This document shows, one piece after another, positions 21,345 through 31,462 of a DNA stretch of 64,000 nucleotides. The position numbers were made by a program, and so were the translations under genes. Within the stretch, counting starts at the first letter, position 1. The number at the start of each line of letters is the position of its first letter. This DNA is from Xanthobacter oligotrophicus (GTDB taxonomy: Bacteria; Pseudomonadota; Alphaproteobacteria; Rhizobiales; Xanthobacteraceae). The stretch covers positions 1 to 64,000 of the forward strand of contig NZ_VTTL01000001.1 in the NCBI RefSeq assembly GCF_008364685.1, written 5' to 3'. The notes beneath the pieces were generated by a model. The model ran no database searches. It saw nothing but the letters and a program-made list of their open reading frames with translations, and had not been told where the DNA came from.

Positions 21345-21716
21345 TCAGGCCGCCGACGAGGGGCGGCGGGCGAGGAGGGGCGTGTCGCGCTCGGCGTGGA
21401 GGATTTGGGTCACGTCGAGCGCCGCCAAAGCTCCGGCCTCAGGCACGAGGCCTTGCGCCCGCAGCGCCAGATAGCGCCCGCAGCACACCCGCAGGAAGGA
21501 GGTGAAATTGTCGATATCCCGGCCGGCCTCGGCCTTCTCGTCGTAGAGACGGGACAAAAGCCGGTTCACGGAGAGGCCGTCGCGCGCGGCGATGTCCTCG
21601 ATCACGTTCCAGAAGAACGCTTCCAGCCGCACGCTGGTGCTGAAGCCGTTGAGGCGCAGCGCCCGGGTCTCCTGGACCCACAGGGCGGCATCGGCCTCGC
21701 TGAACAAACGGCACAT
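21345..21716 (-). CDS. Ribbon-helix-helix domain protein
   Basis: A 123-residue basic protein with a ribbon-helix-helix-like segment: a beta strand (LRLNGFSTSVRLEAFFW) followed by two helices (VIEDIAARDGLSVNRLLSRLYDEK). This matches the alphaproteobacterial RHH_4-type family, which may bind DNA. The start at 21716 (MCRLFSEADAA) gives a better N-terminus than the upstream GTG at 21749. Direct repeats just upstream could be its own operator. The target is unknown. Confidence 0.75.
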   Translation of the reverse strand: MCRLFSEADAALWVQETRALRLNGFSTSVRLEAFFWNVIEDIAARDGLSVNRLLSRLYDEKAEAGRDIDNFTSFLRVCCGRYLALRAQGLVPEAGALAALDVTQILHAERDTPLLARRPSSAA

Positions 21717-21752
21717 GGGATGGCCTCCTGCTCGCCCGCACCCTGACAAAGG

Positions 21753-21773
21753 CTCACGAGCTGCCTCACGAGC
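21753..21773. promoter_or_regulatory. 9-bp direct repeats upstream of the RHH gene
   Basis: CTCACGAGC occurs at 21753-21761 and again at 21765-21773, so the two copies start 12 bases apart, 37 bases before the ribbon-helix-helix gene. Tandem half-sites about one helical turn apart are the usual target form of ribbon-helix-helix dimers, which suggests autoregulation. This is an inference from spacing alone. Confidence 0.4.
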
Positions 21774-21948
21774 CTCAGGTCAGGCCCGCGCGGCACTTGA
21801 GCGTACCTCCTCGGCCTCGGTCAACTGGCATCAACCAACGACCGATGCCGATGGTAAGAGATCGACCGGGCGGCCGGCATGCGCGCAACCCCCGCGGTGC
21901 GCGCATGCCGTTTCGCCGCCCTGCGCCACCAATAACCCGGTGGACAGC

Positions 21949-22530
21949 TCAAAGCGAGATGGAAGTGCCCAATAGGGTAAGGAACTGCGCAACAAAGGCC
22001 GGATGTGCCGGCCAGGCGGGCGCGCTCACGAGGTTGCCCTCGGTGACGGCGGCATCCACGGGAATGTCGGCATAGGTGCCGCCGCCCAGCTCCACTTCCG
22101 GACGGCAGGCGGGGTAGGCCGAGCAGGTGCGGCCCTTGAGGACGCCGGCGGCGGCCAGCATCTGCGCCCCATGGCAGATGGCGGCCACCGGCTTGCCCGC
22201 GTCGAAGAAATGCCGGACCGCGGCGATCACTTCGGGATAGAGCCGCAGATACTCCGGCGCGCGGCCGCCGGGGACCAGCAGGGCGTCGTAGCTCGAAACG
22301 TCCACCTCGGCGAAGGTGGCGTTGAGGGCGAAGAGGTGGCCCGGCTTCTCCGTATAGGTCTGGTGCCCCTCGAAATCGTGGATGGCGGTGGCCACCTTGT
22401 CGCCCGCCTTCTTGCCGGGGCAGACGCCGTGCACCGTGTGCCCCACCGCCAGCAGCGCCTGGTAGGGCACCATGATCTCGTAATCCTCGCCGAAATCGCC
22501 GACGATCATCAAAATGCGCTTGCCCGCCAT
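21949..22530 (-). CDS. DJ-1/PfpI family protein
   Basis: A 193-residue member of the DJ-1/PfpI superfamily. The nucleophile elbow [10 protein letters not shown] places Cys at about residue 119 with the following His, and the acidic partner is in [10 protein letters not shown] near residue 15-17. [15 protein letters not shown] is also typical. Family members act as deglycases, peptidases or stress chaperones, and the sequence does not decide between these. ATG 22530 has a good GGGGAGAAGG ribosome binding site. Confidence 0.88.
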   Translation of the reverse strand: MAGKRILMIVGDFGEDYEIMVPYQALLAVGHTVHGVCPGKKAGDKVATAIHDFEGHQTYTEKPGHLFALNATFAEVDVSSYDALLVPGGRAPEYLRLYPEVIAAVRHFFDAGKPVAAICHGAQMLAAAGVLKGRTCSAYPACRPEVELGGGTYADIPVDAAVTEGNLVSAPAWPAHPAFVAQFLTLLGTSISL

Positions 22531-22647
22531 TGCCTTCTCCCCTGTTGCGCCGGCGCGCGAGCGCGGCCGGCGTCGAGGGGGTAAGGTTAGGACGCGCGTC
22601 GCCTGCCGGGTGTTATCCGGTTGCGACAGCCGCCGGCGCCGGGATGG

Positions 22648-22935
22648 TCAATTCAAGAGGAACATCCCGTCCACGGTCCGCAGCTCCGCCGGCTTGATGA
22701 GCCCGCTATGGGCCACCCGCACCGAGTGGAGCCGGCCCTCGATCTCCCGCTGCCAGAACTCGAGAAACTTGTTGAGTTCGGGAAAACGCGGGCAGAGGTC
22801 GTATTCCTGCCAGAGATAGGTCTGAAGAAGCGCGGGATGGTCGGGCATCCGGTACAGGATCTCGGCCGTGGCGAGGCCGTAGCCCTCCATCTGCAGGACG
22901 AAATCACGCGACACCTTGGACGGATGGGACACCAT
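22648..22935 (-). CDS. usg: Protein usg (Usg-like family)
   Basis: The 95-residue product matches the small alphaproteobacterial Usg family: GYGLATAEILYRMPDHPALLQTY and FWQREIEGRLHSVRVAHSG are the recognisable core. The function is unknown. The frame is open to ATG 23022 (124 residues), but ATG 22935 is preceded by a perfect GGAGG eight bases upstream, and the extra residues do not look like the family, so I place the start at 22935. The gene is divergent from groES. Confidence 0.85.
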   Translation of the reverse strand: MVSHPSKVSRDFVLQMEGYGLATAEILYRMPDHPALLQTYLWQEYDLCPRFPELNKFLEFWQREIEGRLHSVRVAHSGLIKPAELRTVDGMFLLN

Positions 22936-23184
22936 GGGGCACACCTCCATATCCCTGTCCCGGAACGCCTCAAAGCCAGTGCGGAGGCCGTCGGGACCAG
23001 ACAACTGCATTGTCGGCTCCAAAGTTTCGAACGGCCAAGGCTAAAGATTGGTTTCTGTCTGCAAAAACAATGTCCTAGCAGCCTCAGCCCAAGACTGCTG
23101 ACAGCCACGCTGATGAAGGGGTAGGCGCTCAGAAATCAGGCGCGGCGCTCCATCATCCTTGATTTCATTCGGATTTCCGCCCTG

Positions 23185-23211
23185 CTAGCACTCAGCACCC
23201 ACGAGTGCTAA
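23185..23211 (+). promoter_or_regulatory. CIRCE element (HrcA operator) upstream of groESL
   Basis: TAGCACTC, a 9-base spacer and GAGTGCTA form the CIRCE inverted repeat, with one flanking A completing GAGTGCTAA. It lies about 110 bases before the groES start. It is the established binding site of the heat-shock repressor HrcA, so groESL should be derepressed on heat shock. hrcA itself is not in the window. The rest of the usg-groES gap holds nothing else I can identify. Confidence 0.95.
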
Positions 23212-23322
23212 TTTTTTTCCGCGCCCCCTTGCGGGACGAAAACCGCGGTCTTAGATCGCGGTCGGGCCGGGTGCTCTTAAGCCCGGCGCCTTGAATTGAA
23301 GCATCGAACCGGAGGTTTCCCG

Positions 23323-23637
23323 ATGGGTTTCCGTCCTCTGCACGACCGCGTGGTTGTGAAGCGCATCGAAGCCGAGCAGAAGACTGCCGGCGGCATCATC
23401 ATTCCCGACAGCGTCAAGGAAAAGCCCCAGCAGGGCGAAGTCATCGCCGTGGGCCCGGGTGCCCGCAACGAGAAGGGCGAGCTGGTCGCCCTCGACGTGA
23501 AGGCTGGCGACCTGGTGCTGTTCGGCAAGTGGTCGGGCACCGAGGTGAAGATCGACGGCCAGGATCTCCTGATCATGAAGGAGAGCGACATCCTCGGCGT
23601 GCTCGACGTTTCCGCCAACGCCCAGAAGGCCGCCTGA
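23323..23637 (+). CDS. groES: Co-chaperonin GroES
   Basis: GroES caps the GroEL cylinder during ATP-driven folding. The 104-residue product has the expected [22 protein letters not shown] start, the mobile-loop region ([18 protein letters not shown]) and the roof segment ending [15 protein letters not shown] 23323 is preceded by GGAGG; nine further upstream codons are open but lack support. It is transcribed with groEL 68 bases downstream. Confidence 0.97.
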   Translation: MGFRPLHDRVVVKRIEAEQKTAGGIIIPDSVKEKPQQGEVIAVGPGARNEKGELVALDVKAGDLVLFGKWSGTEVKIDGQDLLIMKESDILGVLDVSANAQKAA

Positions 23638-23651
23638 GTCAGCCCGGCTGA

Positions 23652-25337
<1,686 letters not shown>

Positions 25338-25381
25338 GGTAGGGCACACCTCTGACGCCGCCCGGCGAGTCTTTGCGTAAT

Positions 25382-25405
25382 GCAAACCGGCAACAGCCGG
25401 TTTGC
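25382..25405 (+). terminator. Stem-loop downstream of groEL
   Basis: A perfect 10-bp stem (GCAAACCGGC/GCCGGTTTGC) with the loop AACA begins 45 bases after the groEL stop. No U tract follows directly. It may act with the second hairpin or stabilise the 3' end of the message. Confidence 0.6.
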
Positions 25406-25426
25406 CTGGGCGGTGAATAGAGATGG

Positions 25427-25460
25427 AACGGCCGGGCCCTGTGCCCGGCCGTTTCGTTTT
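25427..25460 (+). terminator. Rho-independent terminator of groESL
   Basis: An 11-bp stem (AACGGCCGGGC/GCCCGGCCGTT) with a five-base loop is followed by a T-rich run (TCGTTTT). This is a standard intrinsic terminator about 90 bases after groEL. The ~200 bases from here to the next gene show no other feature. Confidence 0.8.
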
Positions 25461-25662
25461 GCGCGGCAGGTTCCGCCCGTGCGGTACCGATCCTGACCCT
25501 TCAACTCCCGCTGATCCCTCCCCTGACACCATGGCGGGTGCCCCTCGGGCACGCTATGGTTGAGCAGGGAGAGCAGACCAAAATGCCCGTAAGGTCGCGA
25601 GCCCGGCCGGGATGGCATGTCCGTCCGGCCATCGGGAAGTGTCGAGCACGAAAGGATCAGTC

Positions 25663-26001
25663 ATGAAGACGACCATTGTCGCGGCAGCCCTCGTTCTGGC
25701 GCTGGGCTCCACCGCCGTGTCAGCGCAGGGCCTGGTCAAGGGCGCCGAACAGGGCGCCAACAAGGGTGCCGAAGTGGGCGACAAGGCGGCCGGGCCGGTT
25801 GGCACGGCCGTAGGCGGAACGGTGGGTGGTGTCGGCGGCGCCGTCACCGGCGGCGTGGCCGGCGGCGTGAAGGGCACCGGCGAAGGCGCCAAGGAAGGTG
25901 CCCGCGCCGGCGAGAAGGCGGCTGGCCCCGTAGGTGCTGTGGTCGGCGGCACGGTCGGCGCCGTGGGCGGCGCGGTCGGTGGCGTGCTCGGCGTCAAGTA
26001 G
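25663..26001 (+). CDS. Small exported Gly/Ala-rich protein
   Basis: A 112-residue product with an N-terminal signal peptide (MKTTIVAAALVLALGSTAVSAQG, cleavage likely after SAQ or SA). It is followed by a low-complexity mature part built from GxxxG-like repeats (GAEQGANKGAEVGDKAAGP, then GGTVGGVGGAVTGGVAGG, repeated with variation). The internal duplication suggests two tandem copies of a ~40-residue unit. I do not recognise a family with known function; the Gly-zipper pattern may favour membrane association or self-assembly. The start at 25663 was chosen for the signal peptide. Confidence 0.75.
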   Translation: MKTTIVAAALVLALGSTAVSAQGLVKGAEQGANKGAEVGDKAAGPVGTAVGGTVGGVGGAVTGGVAGGVKGTGEGAKEGARAGEKAAGPVGAVVGGTVGAVGGAVGGVLGVK

Positions 26002-26040
26002 ACCGAAAGCCTCCCGGCATAGCCGGAGCGACAGAACAAC

Positions 26041-26075
26041 AAGACCCGCCGCGGCACTGCCCCGGCGGGTCTTTT
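26041..26075 (+). terminator. Rho-independent terminator after the Gly-rich protein gene
   Basis: An 11-bp stem (AAGACCCGCCG/CGGCGGGTCTT) closes an 11-base loop and is followed by TTT on the plus strand. It lies 40 bases past the stop and 45 bases from the convergent mfd stop. Confidence 0.75.
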
Positions 26076-26120
26076 CATGTCCGGGATGAGAGCCGGAAGG
26101 CCGGCCCCCGGAGCCCCCTT

Positions 26121-29100
26121 TCAGAGCGCCTTCTTGCCGGCCAGCGCGGCGAGCTTCTTCAGCACCACCAGCGTGCCCTTCAGCCGGGCCTCTGCGGTGG
26201 ACCAGTCGCGCAGGAACACCACCTTGAAGTCGGGCCGCACCTTGGCCTGGTTGCCCTCCTGCCCGATGAGCTTCACGAGGCCTGAGGGGTCGGCGAACTC
26301 GTTGTCGCGGAAGCCCAGCACCACGCCCTTGGGGCCGGCGTCCACTTTCTCCACATTGGCCTTGCGGGCCAGCGCCTTGATCTGGGTGAGCTTCAAGAGC
26401 TGGCCCACCTCCTCCGGCGTGGGGCCGAAGCGGTCCACCAGCTCCGCCCCGAAGGCGTCGATCTCGCCGTCGTCCTGGATGTCCGCGAGGCGGCGGTAGA
26501 GGGCGAGGCGCACGTGCAGGTCGCCCACATAGTCCTCGGGAATCAGCACCGGCATGCCGATGGTGATGTTGGGCGACCACTTGTCGTCCACATAGTCGGT
26601 GATGCCGGCCTTGAGGTGGGCGATCGCCTCCTGCAGCATCTCCTGGTACAGCTCGTAGCCCACTTCCTTGATATGGCCGGACTGCTCGTCGCCGAGCAGA
26701 TTGCCGGCACCGCGGATATCGAGGTCATGGCTCGCCAGCTGGAAGCCGGCGCCCAGCGTCTCCAGCGATTGCAGCACTTTCAGCCGCCGCTCCGCCTGCA
26801 CCGTCATGGGCTTCGACGCCGGCACGGTGAAGATGGCATAGGCCCGCGCCTTGGCCCGGCCCACGCGGCCGCGCAGCTGGTAGAGCTGGGCGAGGCCGAA
26901 CATGTCGGCCCGGTGCACGATCAGCGTGTTGGCATTGGGCACGTCGAGGCCGGATTCCACGATGGTGGTGGAGAGCAGCACGTCGTACTGGCCATCGTAG
27001 AAGGCGGTCATGATGTCTTCGAGCGCCCCGGCGGCGAGCTGGCCATGGGCCACCGCCACCTTCACCTCCGGCACGGATGCGGCGAGGAACTCGCGCACCT
27101 CCGCCAGATCCTCGATGCGCGGCACCACATAGAAGCTCTGGCCGCCGCGGTAACGCTCGCGCAACAGCGCCTCGCGCACCACCAGCGGATCGAACGGCGT
27201 GATGAAGGTGCGCACCGCAAGCCGGTCCACCGGTGGCGTGGCGATGATGGAAAGCTCGCGCACCCCGGTCATGGCCAGTTGCAGGGTGCGGGGGATGGGG
27301 GTGGCGGTGAGGGTCAGCACATGCACCTCGGCGCGCAGCTGCTTCAGCCGCTCCTTGTGGGAGACGCCGAAATGCTGCTCCTCGTCCACGATGACGAGGC
27401 CGAGGTCCTTGAAGCTGATGGCCTTGCCGAGCAAGGCGTGGGTACCCACCACGATGTCCACGGTGCCGTCGGCGATGCCCTTCTTCACGGCGGTGAGGTC
27501 CTTGCCCGTCACCATGCGCGAGGCCTGGGCCACGTTCACCGGCAGGCCCTTGAAGCGCTCGGAGAAGGTCTTGTGATGCTGGCGGGCGAGCAGCGTGGTG
27601 GGCACCACCACCGCCACCTGCTTGCCCGAGAGCGCCACGGCGAAGGCCGCACGCAGGGCCACTTCCGTCTTGCCGAAGCCCACGTCGCCGCAGATCAGCC
27701 GGTCCATGGGGTGGCCGGAGGCGAGGTCGTCCAGCACCGCATCGATGGCGGCGTCCTGGTCGTCGGTCTCCTCATAGGGGAAGCGGGCGCGGAACTCGTC
27801 GTAGAGGCCCATGGCCGGCACCAGCTTGGGCGCCTCGCCGAGCTGGCGCTGGGCGGCGATCTTGATGAGCTCGGACGCCATCTCGCGGATGCGCTTCTTC
27901 ATCCGCGCCTTGCGCGCCTGCCACGCGCCGCCGCCCAGCTTGTCGAGCTGGGCTTCGGTATCCTCCGAGCCGTAGCGGCTCAGGAGTTCGAGATTTTCCA
28001 CCGGCAGGAACAGCTTGTCGCCGCCGGCGTAGTGGATCTCCAGGCAGTCGTGGGGGGCGCCCATGGCCTCCACGGTCTTCAGGCCGATGAAGCGGCCGAT
28101 GCCGTGGTCCACATGCACCACAAGATCGCCGGCGGTGAGCGCGGTCAGCTCCGTGAGCACGTCCTGCGGGCGGCGCGCCTTGCGCTTGGGGCGCACCAGC
28201 CGGTCGCCGAGGATGTCCTGCTCGCCGATGACGGCAAAGTCCGGCGTCTCGAACCCCGCCTCCAGCCCAAACACGGCCAGCGCCGCCTGGGTCTTGGGCA
28301 AGGCGGCGAGGCTGTCGAAGCGGGAGATGGCGGCGAGGCCCTTCAGCCCGTGATCGGCCAGCACCGTGCCCAGCCGCTCCCGCGAGCCCTCGGACCAGCC
28401 GGCGAGGATGACCTTCTTGGACTTCTGCAGCTCGCGCACATGGGTGATGGCGGCATCGAAGACATTGGCCTCCGGCTCCGCCCGCTCGGCGGCAAACGAG
28501 CGGCCCTGCACGCCCCCGAGATCGATGACGCGGGCGTCCGCCCCTTCCGGCGCGGCGAAGGGGCTGAGGCGAGCGAGGCTGTGGCGGGCCAACCGCTTGT
28601 TCCATTCCGGACCGGCCAGATAGAGCCGGTCCGCCGGCAGCGGATTGTAGATGGTGCCGCCGCCCAGCTCCTGCCCGCCCTTCCGAGCGTCGTAATAGTC
28701 GGCGATCTGGGCGATGCGCTCGCCGCCTGCCTCTTCCGCCAGGGGGTCGAGCAGCAGCGTGCCGCCCTCCAGATAATCGAACAGCGTGTCCATGCGCTCG
28801 TGGAACAGGGGCAGCCAGTGTTCCATGCCGGCGTGGCGGCGGCCTTCGCTCACCGCCTCATAGAGGGTGTCGCCCTTCCGGGCCGCGCCGAACTCCGCCA
28901 CATAGGCCATGCGGAAGCGGCGCATGGTGTCGGTGGTGAGCTGGAACTCGGCCATGGGCACCAGTTCCAGGGAGCGGACCTGACCGGTGGTGCGCTGGGT
29001 CTCGGGATCGAAGGCGCGGATGGTCTCCAGCGTGTCGCCGAAGAAATCGAGCCGGATGGGCGCGTCGAGGCCCGGCGGGAACAGGTCTATGAGGCCGCCG

Positions 29101-29627
29101 CGCACCGCATATTCACCGGTGTCACGCACGGTGGAGGTGCGCAGGAAGCCGTTCTGCTCGGCCCATTGGGTCACGCCCTCGAGGTCGATGGTATTGCCCG
29201 GCGCGGCGACCAGCGATTGCGCCGCCACCAGCCCCTTGGCCGGCACCCGCTGCACCGTGGCGTTCACGGTGGTCAGCAGCACGCTGGCAGCGCCGCCCTT
29301 GACGCGGGCAAGTTTCGCCAGGGTCGCCATGCGCCGGGCCAGAATGGACGGGTTGGGCGAGGCGCGGTCATAAGGCAGGCAATCCCACGAGGGGAAGCTC
29401 AGCACCTCCAGCTCCGGCGCGAAGAAGGCCAGGCCCCGCTCCAGCGCCGCCATGCGCTGGCCATCCCGGCAGATCACGGTGAGGCTCGGCCACGGCGCAT
29501 TTTTTCGCCCGGCCAGGGAGCGGGCGAGGTCCGCCACCACCATGCCCTCCATGCCGTCCGCGACGCGGGAGAGGATGAGCGGCCGGCCTTCGGCCAGCGC
29601 ATCGGCAAGGAGCTGGGGACGCTTCAC
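26121..29627 (-). CDS. mfd: Transcription-repair coupling factor Mfd
   Basis: Mfd displaces stalled RNA polymerase at lesions and recruits UvrA. The 1168-residue product has the UvrB-like N-terminal domains, the RNA-polymerase-interacting domain (DLVVHVDHGIGRFIGL onward), and a RecG-like helicase core with Walker A GDVGFGKTEVALRAAF, the DEEQ box in VIVDEEQHFGV, TATPIPRTLQLA, and the QLRGRVGRAKARAYA motif VI. The C-terminal TRCF domain is present. The start is GTG at 29627 with a GGAG ribosome binding site. sdhE precedes it by 39 bases on the same strand. Confidence 0.97.
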   Translation of the reverse strand: MKRPQLLADALAEGRPLILSRVADGMEGMVVADLARSLAGRKNAPWPSLTVICRDGQRMAALERGLAFFAPELEVLSFPSWDCLPYDRASPNPSILARRMATLAKLARVKGGAASVLLTTVNATVQRVPAKGLVAAQSLVAAPGNTIDLEGVTQWAEQNGFLRTSTVRDTGEYAVRGGLIDLFPPGLDAPIRLDFFGDTLETIRAFDPETQRTTGQVRSLELVPMAEFQLTTDTMRRFRMAYVAEFGAARKGDTLYEAVSEGRRHAGMEHWLPLFHERMDTLFDYLEGGTLLLDPLAEEAGGERIAQIADYYDARKGGQELGGGTIYNPLPADRLYLAGPEWNKRLARHSLARLSPFAAPEGADARVIDLGGVQGRSFAAERAEPEANVFDAAITHVRELQKSKKVILAGWSEGSRERLGTVLADHGLKGLAAISRFDSLAALPKTQAALAVFGLEAGFETPDFAVIGEQDILGDRLVRPKRKARRPQDVLTELTALTAGDLVVHVDHGIGRFIGLKTVEAMGAPHDCLEIHYAGGDKLFLPVENLELLSRYGSEDTEAQLDKLGGGAWQARKARMKKRIREMASELIKIAAQRQLGEAPKLVPAMGLYDEFRARFPYEETDDQDAAIDAVLDDLASGHPMDRLICGDVGFGKTEVALRAAFAVALSGKQVAVVVPTTLLARQHHKTFSERFKGLPVNVAQASRMVTGKDLTAVKKGIADGTVDIVVGTHALLGKAISFKDLGLVIVDEEQHFGVSHKERLKQLRAEVHVLTLTATPIPRTLQLAMTGVRELSIIATPPVDRLAVRTFITPFDPLVVREALLRERYRGGQSFYVVPRIEDLAEVREFLAASVPEVKVAVAHGQLAAGALEDIMTAFYDGQYDVLLSTTIVESGLDVPNANTLIVHRADMFGLAQLYQLRGRVGRAKARAYAIFTVPASKPMTVQAERRLKVLQSLETLGAGFQLASHDLDIRGAGNLLGDEQSGHIKEVGYELYQEMLQEAIAHLKAGITDYVDDKWSPNITIGMPVLIPEDYVGDLHVRLALYRRLADIQDDGEIDAFGAELVDRFGPTPEEVGQLLKLTQIKALARKANVEKVDAGPKGVVLGFRDNEFADPSGLVKLIGQEGNQAKVRPDFKVVFLRDWSTAEARLKGTLVVLKKLAALAGKKAL

Positions 29628-29666
29628 GAGGGTACTCCGGGATCAAAAGCAGGCGGCGTGGCGCGG

Positions 29667-29963
29667 TCAGGCCGGCAGGCCGCGTCCGGACAGATGGAAG
29701 TCGCAGATCTTGCGGAACAGCGGGGTGTCGAATTCGGCCGGTGTCGGCTCGCTGCCGCTGATCCAGGAGAAGACCTTCTGGTCCTCGGGCTCCAGCAACT
29801 CTTCGAAGGCGTCGAGCTCGGCGTCGGAGAGGGCCTCGATCTCCACATTGGCGAAGCCGCCCAGGATGAGGTCCATCTCGCGCATGCCGCGATGCCAGGC
29901 GCGGAACAGGATGCGGCGGCGGCGCTCGTCCAGACCGTCGCTGGACCTCGTTAAGCCGGTCAT
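29667..29963 (-). CDS. sdhE: Succinate dehydrogenase assembly factor SdhE (FAD assembly factor)
   Basis: SdhE promotes covalent FAD attachment to the succinate dehydrogenase flavoprotein. The 98-residue product has the family pattern RRRILFRAWHRGMREMDLILGGF, matching the conserved RGxxE/RGMRE motif, and a C-terminal LLEPEDQKVFSWISG. The chosen ATG 29963 (MTGLTRSSDG) excludes a 48-codon upstream extension that does not resemble the family. The mfd-sdhE pairing is common in alphaproteobacteria. Confidence 0.9.
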   Translation of the reverse strand: MTGLTRSSDGLDERRRRILFRAWHRGMREMDLILGGFANVEIEALSDAELDAFEELLEPEDQKVFSWISGSEPTPAEFDTPLFRKICDFHLSGRGLPA

Positions 29964-30202
29964 GATCTCGATGCCTCCAAAGCACGGCGTCGGCCGGGCC
30001 AGAAGGCCCGTCCGTGCCCGGCATATAGGGGCAAGGGGCGTGGTTTGGCCAGTGGGGCGCGCTGGCGCGGGGGGCTCGTGCCCCGGCCGGCTGAAGCGGC
30101 AGCGCAAGGACAGCCGGGGCCCAGCGCGGGAGTCCGCTGCAGGCGCAGCCTACCTCTTCAACCGTTGAAGCCATTGCCTGCTGCGCAGGACTTGTCTCCT
30201 GG

Positions 30203-30245
30203 GTGCCGGCTCGGCGCTCCGGCTTCGCCGTCGCTGGTCCGGCAC
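30203..30245. repeat. 43-nt structured palindromic repeat, copy 2
   Basis: This second copy of the 18281-18323 element lies in the ~400-base gap between sdhE and cobS. The outer stem is GTGCCGG/CCGGCAC and the inner stem CGGCG/CGCCG around CTCCGGCTT. Against copy 1, three stem pairs change on both sides so that pairing is kept. The rest of the 29964-30360 gap must carry the divergent promoters for sdhE and cobS, but I see no clear box and no cobalamin riboswitch. Confidence 0.75.
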
Positions 30246-30360
30246 ACGAGCCCGAGGCCATCGCGATGATCCCGCCCCTTGACCCCGGCCGCAAGACAGG
30301 CTCCCAAGGGCGGGCGGCGGGCTCTGCCCGGCGCGCCCCGCCACGGCCAGCCGGAACGCC

Positions 30361-31158
30361 ATGCAGCTCGATCGGATCGCACAAGACCTCGTCGCCGCCC
30401 TGCGCTTCTATTCGCGGCTGCCCATTCCCGGCGGACGCGACGACCCCGACGCCTTCGCCGTGCCCAGCCTCAACCGCATCGCCTATGCCATTCCCTTGGC
30501 GGGCGCGGTCATCGGGCTCATCGGCGCCGTGGTGCTGGTGGGGGCTCTGGCGCTGAAGCTGCCGGCGTTCCTGGCAGCGGTTCTGGCGGTCACCGTCCTG
30601 GTGCTGGCCACCGGCGCCTTCCACGAGGATGGACTGGCCGACACCGCGGACGGCCTCGGCGGCGGGCGGGACAAGGCCCAGTGCCTCGCCATCATGCGCG
30701 ACAGCCGCATCGGCACCTATGGCGGCTGCGCCCTCATCCTGGCCCTGCTGCTGCGGGTGGCGGCGCTGGAGGCCCTCGTGATGTCGGCCGGAATGTTCCG
30801 GGCAGGGCTTGCTCTGGTGGTGGCGGAGGCGGCCTCGCGGGCGGCGGGGGTGCTGCTGCTCCTTGCCCTGCCCCCCGCCCGCACCGATGGCGCAGGCGCC
30901 TCATTCGGACGCCCCTCGGAAGCGGCGGGCCTTGCCTGCGGCCTCGTCGCCGCGCTGCTGGTGGTGGTCGTCCTGGTGCCAAGCTTCGGCATCAGCACCG
31001 CCTTCGCGGGCCTCATCGCGCCGCTGGTGGCGCTGTTCGCCATGATGCGGCTGTCGAGCCGGCTCATCGGCGGGCAGACCGGGGACGTGGCCGGCGCCAC
31101 CCAGCAGGTGGCGGTGATTGTCTTCCTCCTCGGTGTGCTTATCTTTCCCGGCAGGTGA
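30361..31158 (+). CDS. cobS: Adenosylcobinamide-GDP ribazoletransferase (cobalamin synthase)
   Basis: CobS joins adenosylcobinamide-GDP and alpha-ribazole (or its phosphate) in the membrane, the last assembly step of cobalamin. The 265-residue hydrophobic product has the N-terminal LVAALRFYSRLPIPG and the conserved acidic segment FHEDGLADTADGLGGGRDK followed by CLAIMRDSRIGTYG. About six membrane helices are expected. No other cob genes are nearby. Confidence 0.93.
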   Translation: MQLDRIAQDLVAALRFYSRLPIPGGRDDPDAFAVPSLNRIAYAIPLAGAVIGLIGAVVLVGALALKLPAFLAAVLAVTVLVLATGAFHEDGLADTADGLGGGRDKAQCLAIMRDSRIGTYGGCALILALLLRVAALEALVMSAGMFRAGLALVVAEAASRAAGVLLLLALPPARTDGAGASFGRPSEAAGLACGLVAALLVVVVLVPSFGISTAFAGLIAPLVALFAMMRLSSRLIGGQTGDVAGATQQVAVIVFLLGVLIFPGR

Positions 31159-31215
31159 GGCGACGCGCGAGTCGCCCCCGGCTTGCGTTGATCGAACCGA
31201 ACGAGCGCCGCGCCC

Positions 31216-31458
31216 TTGACGTTGAGACCGCCAGGAACGCCACTGCAGACGCCTGACACGGACGCCATCGCGACACCGTGCGTGAAGCTGTGCACCATCG
31301 AGCCCTTGAGTGGGCTGTGCCTCGGCTGCGGCCGCTCGCTGCGCGAGATCGGCTCTTGGATGTCCTATTCGCCCGACACGCGCGCCGCCATCATGGCAAC
31401 CCTGCCCCAGCGCATCGCCCGATTGCGGGTGGACGCGCGCGATTGTGTTCCGGACTGA
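31216..31458 (+). CDS. DUF1289 domain-containing protein
   Basis: An 80-residue protein with a four-Cys pattern (TPCVKLCTIEP...GLCLGCGRS) followed by REIGSW, matching the small DUF1289 family, which is probably metal binding; the function is unknown. The only start in frame before the domain is TTG at 31216, so the start is uncertain. Its stop is four bases before the aspartic protease gene. Confidence 0.75.
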   Translation: MTLRPPGTPLQTPDTDAIATPCVKLCTIEPLSGLCLGCGRSLREIGSWMSYSPDTRAAIMATLPQRIARLRVDARDCVPD

Positions 31459-31462
31459 AGCC

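Noticed and set aside
22936..23022. N-terminal extension of usg to ATG 23022
   Set aside because: The added 29 residues are not family-like, and a perfect ribosome binding site precedes the internal ATG at 22935.
26514..29954. 1146-codon open frame opposite mfd
   Set aside because: It mirrors the mfd coding strand over its whole length. The length is a GC effect and the product has no domain.
29964..30360. Cobalamin riboswitch before cobS
   Set aside because: I looked for a B12-box-like conserved core and found none. The structured element here is the 43-nt repeat instead.
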